Assembly: GCF_017654485.1 (NCBI RefSeq)
Contig: NZ_CP061091.1
Location: 1,935,501 to 1,999,500, forward strand
Direction: 5' to 3'
From: Roseomonas marmotae
Lineage (GTDB): Bacteria; Pseudomonadota; Alphaproteobacteria; Acetobacterales; Acetobacteraceae
Length of the DNA stretch: 64,000 bases
Shown here in pieces: positions 49,507 through 56,579 of the stretch; positions within the stretch are counted from its first letter, which is position 1, and each line of letters opens with the position of its first letter. The notes under the pieces are model-generated. The model saw only the letters and a list, made by a program, of their open reading frames with translations, ran no database searches and was not told the origin of the DNA. A program made the position numbers and the translations under genes.

Positions 49507-50100
49507 ATGACCCTTCGCAAGCCCAGCGCCGCCGACCGCATCCGCCAGACGGCGGGAGAGCTGTTCTACCGGCGTGGCATCGGGGCCGTGGGGGTGGACG
49601 AGATTGTCGCCCGCGCCGGGGTCACCAAGCCCAGCCTCTACCGTGCCTTTTCCTCCAAGGATGAACTGGCCGCCTGCTACCTGCGGGACTTCGAGGTAGG
49701 ATTCTGGGCGCGCTTCGATGCCGCCGTGGCCGCGCATCCCGGCGATCCGCGCGCGCAGATCGCTGCCTTTCTGCGGCCACTCGGGCAGCGCGCCGCCAGC
49801 GCCGGCTACCGCGGCTGCGGCCTGACCAATGCGGCGGTGGAGCACCCCGCACCCGGCCACCCCGCCCGCCAGGTGAGCGAGGAGCATAAGCGCGAGCTGC
49901 GCCGCCGCCTGCGCGCCATGGCGCGCGAGATGGGCGCGGATGAAACCCTGGGCGATGGTCTGCTGCTATTGATCGAAGGCGCTTTCGTCTCCGGCCAGCT
50001 TTTTGGCGAGGGTGGGCCGGCGGAATCTGTGGCCGAGAATGCCGACCGGCTGATTGGCGCCTGGCTCCCCAAGGACAGGCAGAAAAGGAAAGAATCGTGA
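49507..50100 (+). CDS. TetR/AcrR family transcriptional regulator
   Basis: The 197-residue regulator has the N-terminal TetR HTH: IRQTAGELFYRRGIGAVGVDEIVARAGVTKPSLYRAFSSKDELAACYL. The C-terminal ligand domain contains GCGLTNAAVEH and EGAFVSGQLFGEGGPAES. It is divergent from an MFS transporter and overlaps the next oxidoreductase gene by 4 nt (GTGA), so it likely controls both its own operon and the transporter in response to a small compound handled by them. Confidence 0.9.
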   Translation: MTLRKPSAADRIRQTAGELFYRRGIGAVGVDEIVARAGVTKPSLYRAFSSKDELAACYLRDFEVGFWARFDAAVAAHPGDPRAQIAAFLRPLGQRAASAGYRGCGLTNAAVEHPAPGHPARQVSEEHKRELRRRLRAMAREMGADETLGDGLLLLIEGAFVSGQLFGEGGPAESVAENADRLIGAWLPKDRQKRKES

Positions 50101-51104
50101 AGGGAATCGTGCTGCGCGCCCCAGGCGGGCTGGACCGCCTGGAACTGATCGACATGCCCGAGCCCGGCGCACCCGGCCCCGGTGAGATGCGCGTGCGGCT
50201 GCATGCCAGCTCACTGAATTATCACGACTACGGCGTCGTCAGCGGCGGGATGAAGGCGGCGGATGGGCGCATCCCCATGTCCGACGGTGCCGGGGTGGTG
50301 GAGGCGGTGGGGCAGGGCGTCAGCGAATTCGCGCCCGGCGACCATGTCGTCTCCTGCTTCTTCCCGCACTGGCAGGACGGCCCGCCGGTGGTGGACAATT
50401 TCAAGGGCGTCCCCGGCGACGGGATCGACGGCTATGCACGGGAGGCCGTGGCCTGCCCGGCCACCTGGTTCACCCATGCCCCGCGCGGCTACAGCCATGC
50501 CGAGGCCGCCACGCTGACCACCGCCGGCCTGACCGCCTGGCGCGCCCTGGTGGTGAATGGCGGATTGAAGGCGGGGGATGTGGTGCTGGTGCTCGGCACC
50601 GGCGGCGTGTCCATCTTCGCCCTGCAACTGGCCAAGCTGATGGGCGCAACGGTCATTGCCACCTCCTCCTCGGACGAGAAGCTGGAGCGGCTGCGCGGCA
50701 TGGGCGCGGACCATGTCATCAACTACAAGCAGCAGCCCGAATGGGGAAGGCTGGCCTATGACTGGACCGGCGGGCGTGGCGTGGACCATGTCGTCGAGGT
50801 CGGCGGCCCCGGCACCCTGCCGCAATCCATCGCCGCCGTGCGTGTCGGCGGGCATATCTCGCTGATCGGCGTGTTGACGGGGCGGGGCGGCGAGGTGCCG
50901 ACCGCCGCCCTGATGGCGCGGCAGGCGCGGCTGCAGGGGCTGATCGTCGGCAACCGCCGCCACCAGATGGATTTTGTCCGCGCCATTGAGAGCACGGGGC
51001 TGAAGCCCGTGATCGACCGGAGCTTCGCGCTGCCCCAGATCGCCGATGCCTTCCGCCACCAGGAAGCGGGCGCGCATTTCGGCAAGATCTGCCTGGAATT
51101 CTAG
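50097..51104 (+). CDS. NAD(P)-dependent alcohol dehydrogenase/quinone oxidoreductase (MDR family)
   Basis: The 335-residue medium-chain dehydrogenase/reductase starts at GTG 50097 inside the TetR stop. It has the N-terminal GroES-like fold (HASSLNYHDYGVVSGG, PMSDGAGVVEAVG) and the cofactor motif VLVLGTGGVSIFALQLAKLMGATVIATSS followed by GADHVINYK. Structural-zinc cysteines are absent, pointing to the zinc-free quinone-oxidoreductase branch. Translational coupling to the regulator suggests it acts on the inducing compound. The substrate is unknown. Confidence 0.88.
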   Translation: MKGIVLRAPGGLDRLELIDMPEPGAPGPGEMRVRLHASSLNYHDYGVVSGGMKAADGRIPMSDGAGVVEAVGQGVSEFAPGDHVVSCFFPHWQDGPPVVDNFKGVPGDGIDGYAREAVACPATWFTHAPRGYSHAEAATLTTAGLTAWRALVVNGGLKAGDVVLVLGTGGVSIFALQLAKLMGATVIATSSSDEKLERLRGMGADHVINYKQQPEWGRLAYDWTGGRGVDHVVEVGGPGTLPQSIAAVRVGGHISLIGVLTGRGGEVPTAALMARQARLQGLIVGNRRHQMDFVRAIESTGLKPVIDRSFALPQIADAFRHQEAGAHFGKICLEF

Positions 51105-51127
51105 CCGCGGCGCGGGCGCCGCCGGCC

Positions 51128-52099
51128 TCACCCCACGCGGTGCGGCGGCGGCTCCCCGCGCAGCAGCACGGCATCCAGGTTGTCGAGCGCGCGGAAGCCC
51201 ATGGCGTCCCGCGTCTCCACCGTGGCGCTGCCGAGATGCGGCAGCAGCACGACATTGGGGGCGGTGTAGTAGCCCTCGTAGATGCGCGGCTCGCCATCGA
51301 AGACGTCGAGGCCCGCGGCGCGCAAATGCCCGCTCTCCAGCGCCGCGCAGAGCGCCTCGTCATCCACGGTCGATCCGCGTCCGGTATTCACCACGATGGC
51401 GCCACGCTTCAGCTGCGCGATGCGCGCCGCGTTCAGCCAGCGCCGCGTGGCCTCGCCGCCCGGGATATGCATGGAGAGCACGTCGATGGCGGCGAGGAAG
51501 CTCTCGTCGCTGTCGTGGTAGACGGCCCCCTGCGCCTCGGCATCCGGCAGGGGGCGGCGGTTGCGGTAATGGATCTCCATGCCGAAGCCGCGCGCCATCT
51601 TCGCCAGTTCCTGGCCGATGCGCCCCATGCCCAGGATGCCCAGCACCTTGCGCTCCAGCGTCACGCCCAGAAGCTGGGTCGGTGCCCAGCCGGTCCAGGC
51701 GCGGGCGCGCAGCATGCGCTCGGCCTCCCCGCCCCGGCGGGCGGCGGTCAGGATCAGCAGCATGGCGATTTCGGCCGTCGCGACGCTCAGCACGTCAGGC
51801 GTATTGGCGACGGCGATGCCGCGCGCCGCCGCCGCCGCCAGGTCGATATGATCGGTGCCGACGCTGAAGGTGGAGATGATCCGCACGCTCTCCGGCAGTT
51901 GGCCGATGGTCTCGGCATTCATCGCATCCCCGGCGGCGCAGAGGATGCCGGCGGGCTCCGCCTGCCGCGCGGCGCTGACGATCTCGGCGCCCGTCATGGC
52001 GGTATCGGCGGCATTGGGGATGGTGGCGTAGTCGCGGGCCGCGCGGGCCTCCACCGCCGGGGGAAAATGGCGGGTCATCAGCAGCAGGGGCTTGGACAT
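51128..52099 (-). CDS. D-2-hydroxyacid dehydrogenase (glyoxylate/hydroxypyruvate reductase type)
   Basis: The 323-residue NAD(P)-linked dehydrogenase has FSVGTDHIDLAAAAARGIAVANTP, the Rossmann motif GILGMGRIGQELAKMARGFGMEIHYRNR and the catalytic set Arg in NTGRGSTVDDEAL, Glu in DVFDGEP and His in LLPHLGSATVETR. This fits the GyaR/TtuD-neighbour class that interconverts hydroxypyruvate/glyoxylate and glycerate/glycolate. ATG 52099 is preferred over the longer frame to 52201. It could feed the glycerate 2-kinase pathway at 13 kb, by inference. It is convergent with the MDR oxidoreductase gene. Confidence 0.88.
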   Translation of the reverse strand: MSKPLLLMTRHFPPAVEARAARDYATIPNAADTAMTGAEIVSAARQAEPAGILCAAGDAMNAETIGQLPESVRIISTFSVGTDHIDLAAAAARGIAVANTPDVLSVATAEIAMLLILTAARRGGEAERMLRARAWTGWAPTQLLGVTLERKVLGILGMGRIGQELAKMARGFGMEIHYRNRRPLPDAEAQGAVYHDSDESFLAAIDVLSMHIPGGEATRRWLNAARIAQLKRGAIVVNTGRGSTVDDEALCAALESGHLRAAGLDVFDGEPRIYEGYYTAPNVVLLPHLGSATVETRDAMGFRALDNLDAVLLRGEPPPHRVG

Positions 52100-52243
52100 C
52101 ACGGGCTCCGCGAGGCATGGCGATGATCGTCCGGCAAGCTTGGGGGCTGTTGTCCTCCACGCCAAGGGGGTGGGCTTGCCTTCGGGCGGCGTTGCGTTCA
52201 CCGTCCGCCACAGTTTACGCGGCTTTGGAGCGGGAGAAGAGGT

Positions 52244-53032
52244 ATGGATCTGGGTCTCAAGGGGCGTCGCGCCCTGGTGATGGGGGGCTCGAAGGGCCTG
52301 GGCCGCTCAGTGGCCGATGCGCTGGCGGCCGAGGGCGTGGCCATTGCCGTTTCCGGACGTGACCAGGCGAGCCTGGACCGCGTGGCGCAGGAACTGGTGG
52401 CCGCGGGTGCCGCCAAGGCCGTCGGCATCCAGGCCGACGTGGCGGATGGCGCGCAGATGGACGCGCTGGTGGACAAGGCCGTGGCGGAGCTGGGCGGCAT
52501 CGACATCGTCGTGCTGAACCACGGCGGCCCGCCGCAGTGCACGGCGGCCGATATCAAGCAGGAAGACCTGACCACCTGGTTCCAGCGCATCGTGCTCTCC
52601 CCCATCCGGGTGGCGACGCGGGTGCTGCCGGCCATGCGGGCGCAGAAGTGGGGCCGTGTCATCGCCATCGGCTCCTCCGGCATGGTGCAGCCGCTGCCGA
52701 ACCTCGCGCTCTCCAACACCCTGCGCGCCGCCATCGTCGGCTGGAACAAGACGCTGGCCGCCGAGGTCGCGGGTGACGGCGTGACCTGCAACATCCTGGC
52801 TCCCGGCGCCATCCGCACCGACCGCAGCGTGGAGCTGGCCTCCGGCGCCGCGCAGAAGGCGGGCAAGACGGCCGAGGAGATCATCGAGGCCCGCAGCAAG
52901 ACGATCCCGGCTGGCCGCTATGGCGAGCCCGCCGAGTTCGGCCCCATGGGTGCCTTCCTGGCGTCCGACCGCGCCGCCTATACCACCGGCCGCATCCACC
53001 TGATCGATGGCGGGGTCGTTGGCTGTGTCTGA
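52244..53032 (+). CDS. SDR family oxidoreductase
   Basis: The 262-residue short-chain dehydrogenase has the cofactor motif VMGGSKGLGRSVADALAAEG, the NHGG (NAG-like) strand VLNHGGPPQCT and a YxxxK region replaced by a less common form. Around the expected Tyr-Lys the sequence is GSSGMVQPLPNLALSNTLRAAIVGWNKTLAAEV: the usual Y-x3-K reads N-L-A-L-S-N-T-L-R, so Tyr and Lys appear substituted. This variant occurs in a subgroup of SDRs annotated from metabolic clusters. Catalysis is therefore uncertain. GAGAAGAGGT upstream of ATG 52244 is a good ribosome site; the next gene overlaps its end. Confidence 0.8.
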   Translation: MDLGLKGRRALVMGGSKGLGRSVADALAAEGVAIAVSGRDQASLDRVAQELVAAGAAKAVGIQADVADGAQMDALVDKAVAELGGIDIVVLNHGGPPQCTAADIKQEDLTTWFQRIVLSPIRVATRVLPAMRAQKWGRVIAIGSSGMVQPLPNLALSNTLRAAIVGWNKTLAAEVAGDGVTCNILAPGAIRTDRSVELASGAAQKAGKTAEEIIEARSKTIPAGRYGEPAEFGPMGAFLASDRAAYTTGRIHLIDGGVVGCV

Positions 53033-54302
53033 GACTATCCGCAGCAACCTGACGCCGGACATGGATCTGGCGTCACGGATGTTCGATGAGCTGCGCGCCA
53101 ACAGCGCCGACGGCCCGGGCGTCACCCGCGACGCCTATGGCCCCGGTGAGCGGATGGCGCATGAACTGGCGCGGCGGGAAGCCGAGGCGCTGGGGCTGGA
53201 CGTGACCACCGACCCTGTCGGCAACCTCTACATGACGCTGCCCGGCACCGACCGCGCGGCGAAGCGCGTGCTGCTGGGCAGCCACCTGGATTCCGTGAAG
53301 GAAGGCGGCAATTTCGACGGCGCCGCCGGCGTGCTGGCGGGGCTGGCCGCCGTGGCCGGGCTGAAGCGCGCGGGCTTCCAGCCCTCGCGCGACATCACCG
53401 TTATGGCGACGCGGGCGGAGGAGGCGGGGGCCTGGTTCCCCACCTCCTATCCCGGCAGCCGTGGCGCCCTGGGGATGCTCAAGGCCGAAGAGCTTCAGGT
53501 GAAGCGGCAGGATACCGGCCGCAGCCTGGCGGACCACATGCGGGAGGAGGGCTTCGACCCCGACTTCGCCGCGCGGGGCGAGAAGCTGCTGACGCCCGAG
53601 AATACCGCCGCCTTCCTGGAGGTGCATATCGAGCAGGGCCCGGTGCTGGACGCGGAGGAAATCCCGGTGGCCGTCGTCACCGGCATCCCGGGCTCCCGCC
53701 GCCTGCGGCAGGGGCGTGTGCTGGGCGAATACAACCATTCCGGCGCCACCCCGCGCCGCTACCGCCGCGATGCGGCCATCGCCCTGGCGGAGCTGGCGGT
53801 GGGCGTGGACGAGGAATGGGCGCGGCTGGAAACGCGGGGGCACCGCCTCGTCTGCACCTTCTGCACCCTGGCCACCACCGAGGAAGCGGGCTTCACCAAG
53901 ATCCCGGGCGAGGCCAGCTTCATGCTGGATGTCCGCAGCGTGAACCCCGCCAGCGTGGACGCCATCTTCGACCGCATGGCGGTGCTGGCGCGGGAGATCG
54001 AGGCGCGGCGCGGCGTGCGCTTCGACTTCGGCCCGGAGACCGGCTCCAAGGCGGCGCCGATGGATGCCGAGGTGCGCGCCGGGCTGGCGCGGGCGGCGCA
54101 GGCCATCGGCGTGCGGCATACCGAGATGGCCTCGGGCGGCGGGCATGACGCGGCGGCCTTCGCCACGGCGGGCATTCCCGCCGGGATGCTCTTCGTGCGC
54201 AACCAGAATGGCAGCCACAACCCGCATGAGGCCATGCGCATGGAGGATTTCTCCAGCGCCTGTGCCGTCGTGACGCGCTGGCTGGCGGAGGTGGCGGGCT
54301 GA
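53025..54302 (+). CDS. Zn-dependent hydrolase, N-carbamoyl-L-amino-acid hydrolase / allantoate amidohydrolase family
   Basis: The 425-residue M20-related amidohydrolase has metal motifs LLGSHLDSVKEGGNFDGAAGVL (His and bridging Asp), TRAEEAGAWFPTSYPGSR (Glu pair) and LEVHIEQGPVLDAEEIP, with the terminal His in NQNGSHNPHEAMRMEDF. Family members hydrolyse N-carbamoyl or ureido groups from amino acids. GTG 53025 overlaps the SDR stop by 8 nt; ATG 53007 is an alternative start. The gene overlaps the next frame by CTGA, giving a tight SDR-hydrolase-yaiI-protease run on the plus strand. Confidence 0.88.
   Translation: MSETIRSNLTPDMDLASRMFDELRANSADGPGVTRDAYGPGERMAHELARREAEALGLDVTTDPVGNLYMTLPGTDRAAKRVLLGSHLDSVKEGGNFDGAAGVLAGLAAVAGLKRAGFQPSRDITVMATRAEEAGAWFPTSYPGSRGALGMLKAEELQVKRQDTGRSLADHMREEGFDPDFAARGEKLLTPENTAAFLEVHIEQGPVLDAEEIPVAVVTGIPGSRRLRQGRVLGEYNHSGATPRRYRRDAAIALAELAVGVDEEWARLETRGHRLVCTFCTLATTEEAGFTKIPGEASFMLDVRSVNPASVDAIFDRMAVLAREIEARRGVRFDFGPETGSKAAPMDAEVRAGLARAAQAIGVRHTEMASGGGHDAAAFATAGIPAGMLFVRNQNGSHNPHEAMRMEDFSSACAVVTRWLAEVAG
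54287..54292 (+). promoter_or_regulatory. Shine-Dalgarno GGAGGT for CTG-initiated yaiI
   Basis: A consensus GGAGGT lies 6 nt before CTG 54299, inside the end of the preceding gene. It fixes the start of the YaiI protein in the absence of ATG, GTG or TTG. Confidence 0.65.
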
Positions 54303-54799
54303 AGCCGGAGGTCTACATCGACGCGGATGCCTGTCCTGTCCGGGACGAGGTCTTCCGCGTCGCTGAGCGGCTCGGCCTCATCGTGCATGTGGTGAGCAAT
54401 GGCGCGCGCGGCATCCGGCTGCCGGAGGCGGACTGGATCCGCCGCGTCATCGTCTCCGAGGGCGCGGATGTCGCGGATGACTGGATCGCCGAGCATATCG
54501 GCGCCCATGACCTCTGCGTCACCTCCGATATCCCGCTGGCCTCCCGCTGCCTGGCGAAGCAGGCGCGGGCCATCAAGCCGGATGGAAAGCTCTGGACCAC
54601 CGACAATATCGGCAGCGCCCTGGCGGGGCGGGCGGTGGCGCAGCACCTGCGGGAGATCGGCGCCATGACGCGCGGCCCGGCGCCCATGCAGGGCTCGGAC
54701 AAGTCGCGCTTCCTCTCGGCGCTGGAGACGGAGTTGCAGGCGGCGATCCGGGCGAAAGCATCGCCGCCCGTCGCGCTCTGGAAGCCGATCGAGTGGTGA
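54299..54799 (+). CDS. yaiI: YaiI/YqxD family protein (UPF0178) with apparent CTG start
   Basis: The 166-residue protein matches UPF0178 (PIN-like fold): the invariant N-terminal VYIDADACPVRDEV, GADVADDWIAEHI, LCVTSDIPLASRCL and the SDKSRFLSALE end. The first standard start codon in frame is GTG 54383, which would delete the VYIDADACPV motif. From the upstream stop TGA 54227 to that point no ATG, GTG or TTG exists. CTG 54299 lies 6 nt after a consensus GGAGGT and forms a 4-nt CTGA overlap with the upstream stop, the same arrangement as ATGA overlaps elsewhere here. Function of the family is unknown. Confidence 0.85.
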   Translation: MKPEVYIDADACPVRDEVFRVAERLGLIVHVVSNGARGIRLPEADWIRRVIVSEGADVADDWIAEHIGAHDLCVTSDIPLASRCLAKQARAIKPDGKLWTTDNIGSALAGRAVAQHLREIGAMTRGPAPMQGSDKSRFLSALETELQAAIRAKASPPVALWKPIEW

Positions 54800-55707
54800 C
54801 CCCGCGGCACTGGCTCGCGCTGATCCTGGCCGGATCGCTCGCCGCCTGCGCCGCGCCCTGCGACTACCGCGCCGGCGACGCGCTGCCCGTCGACATGCGG
54901 CTCAACGTCCCCGTCGTGCCGGTGGAGGTGAACGGCCAGCGCATGCCCTTCGTGCTGGATACCGGCGGCACCTCGGTGGCGGTGACGCCGGAAGCCGTCC
55001 AGTTCCTCCGGCTGCCCCGCGATCCCGTGCGGAAGACGGAGCTGCGGGGTACCGGCGGGGTCTCGGTCGAGCAGAACGCGCTGCTGAGGCGCATGGGCGT
55101 CGGGCGGCGGCAGTTCGGCAACCTGTCGCTTCCGGTCGCGGCCCACCCCTTGCCCGGCCAGCGGCTGATCGCGGGCTTCCTTGGCGCCAATCTCCTGCGC
55201 GCCTCGGAGGTCGAGATGGACATCCCCAGCCGCAGGGTGGTGCTGCATGACGCCCGGACCTGCCTGGCCAGCCCGCCGCCATGGCCCGGCGGCTACGACA
55301 CCATCCCCGTGGAGGTGCTGCAGAATGGCTGGGTGTTGATGACGGTGGAGCTGGATGGCACGGCCGTCCCGGCGCTGCTGGATACCGGCGCCGGCCATAC
55401 CTCGATCCGGCGTTCGACCGCCGTCGCGCTCGGCGTGCCGGAGGCCATGTTGTCCGTGGCACCCGCCCGGCTGCTCCTGGGCATCGGCCCGTCGCGGATG
55501 GAGGCACGGGTGCACCGCTTCGCCACCGTCCGGATCGGCCAGGAAGTGCTGCGCGACATGCCCGTCAGCGTCGTCGAGCGGCCGGACGACTTTCCCTTCG
55601 GCATCGTGCTCGGCCAAGATTACATCGGCGCGCGCCGGCTCTGGCTGTGCTATGCGCGGCAGAGCCTCTACGTTCAGCGCCCCCTGAGGGTCACGGACGC
55701 GAACTGA
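54796..55707 (+). CDS. retropepsin-like aspartic protease, predicted lipoprotein
   Basis: The 303-residue protein begins with a lipoprotein signal (hydrophobic WLALILAG, lipobox SLAAC). It holds two aspartic protease half-domains, each with D-T-G: FVLDTGGTSVAVTPEA near residue 50 and ALLDTGAGHTSIRRSTA near residue 195. Each is followed by a hydrophobic-Gly strand (IAGFLGANLL; FGIVLGQDYI). Two lobes in one chain resemble pepsin-like arrangement built from retropepsin units. GTG 54796 overlaps the yaiI stop (GTGA); GTG 54793 is also possible. The substrate is unknown. Confidence 0.8.
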   Translation: MTPRHWLALILAGSLAACAAPCDYRAGDALPVDMRLNVPVVPVEVNGQRMPFVLDTGGTSVAVTPEAVQFLRLPRDPVRKTELRGTGGVSVEQNALLRRMGVGRRQFGNLSLPVAAHPLPGQRLIAGFLGANLLRASEVEMDIPSRRVVLHDARTCLASPPPWPGGYDTIPVEVLQNGWVLMTVELDGTAVPALLDTGAGHTSIRRSTAVALGVPEAMLSVAPARLLLGIGPSRMEARVHRFATVRIGQEVLRDMPVSVVERPDDFPFGIVLGQDYIGARRLWLCYARQSLYVQRPLRVTDAN

Positions 55708-55716
55708 TCCGGAACG

Positions 55717-56544
55717 TCACCGGTTCGGTTGCGGAGGGTCGCTCTCCAGCAGCGCGATGTACCGGGCGGCGGAACGCGCCACGATGCCCGGCCCATCCGC
55801 CGGCACCTCCTGTCCCTTGAAGGCCCCGTAGATGCGCTGATAGCGCCACGGCGCCAGCCGTTCCGCCACGCGGCGGATCTCGGCGGCGGGCAGGGGCATC
55901 ATGTTGGGGTAGCTCCACATGAAGGAGACCCGGCGCGCGCCGGGCGCCACCTGCACGATATCGCCCGGCAGCAACGCGCCCGCGCCGTCTTCCGTGCCGG
56001 CCCAGTGCAGCACCGTGCCGCCCGCGAAATGCCCGCCCGCGCGGATCAGCGTGACGCCGGGCAGGACTTCCAGCGTCTCGCCTTCCCAGAAGTCGATGGC
56101 GGGGTCGGGGCGCATCACCCATTCGCGGTCGGCGGCATGCAGGTGGATGGTGGCGCCGAAGGCGGCGGCCCAATCCTGCATGATGGTGTAGTAATGCGGG
56201 TGGGAGATGGCGATGGCGCGGATGCCGCCGAGGCCGCGCACCAGCTCCTCTGTCGCCGCATCCAGCAGCGCGATGCAGTCCCACAGGATATTGCCGGCGG
56301 GCGTCCGCAGCAGGAAGGCGCGCTGGTTGATGGCGAAGGCCGGCATGGTCTGCACGCTCAGCAGGTTCGGCTCGTGCTGCTTCCAGGCATTTACATGGGA
56401 TTCCGCCAGCGCCTCACGCGGGATCCAGGCCTGGCCGCCGGCAGGGATGTATTGCCGCTCATCCTCGCAGACCGGGCAATGGGCGGGGGGGCTGGGCGCA
56501 TCCGGATAGGATGTGCCGCAGGCCTTGCAGAGAAAGACCGTCAT
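55717..56544 (-). CDS. metallo-beta-lactamase-fold protein with N-terminal zinc ribbon
   Basis: The 275-residue protein has an N-terminal rubredoxin-like Cys4 ribbon (FLCKACGTSYPDAPSPPAHCPVCEDERQY), then an MBL fold domain. The metal motif normally HxHxDH reads SHPHYYTIMQDW, keeping two histidines but losing the Asp-His of the second site. The third His is in AGGHFAGGT and an Asp in LLPGDIV. This variant is shared by a family annotated only as MBL fold hydrolases. It starts at ATG 56544, 35 nt downstream of the penicillin acylase gene, probably in one operon with it. Confidence 0.82.
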   Translation of the reverse strand: MTVFLCKACGTSYPDAPSPPAHCPVCEDERQYIPAGGQAWIPREALAESHVNAWKQHEPNLLSVQTMPAFAINQRAFLLRTPAGNILWDCIALLDAATEELVRGLGGIRAIAISHPHYYTIMQDWAAAFGATIHLHAADREWVMRPDPAIDFWEGETLEVLPGVTLIRAGGHFAGGTVLHWAGTEDGAGALLPGDIVQVAPGARRVSFMWSYPNMMPLPAAEIRRVAERLAPWRYQRIYGAFKGQEVPADGPGIVARSAARYIALLESDPPQPNR

Positions 56545-56579
56545 CCGTTCCTCCTTTCCCCGCCCTGCCGCGCGGGGGC

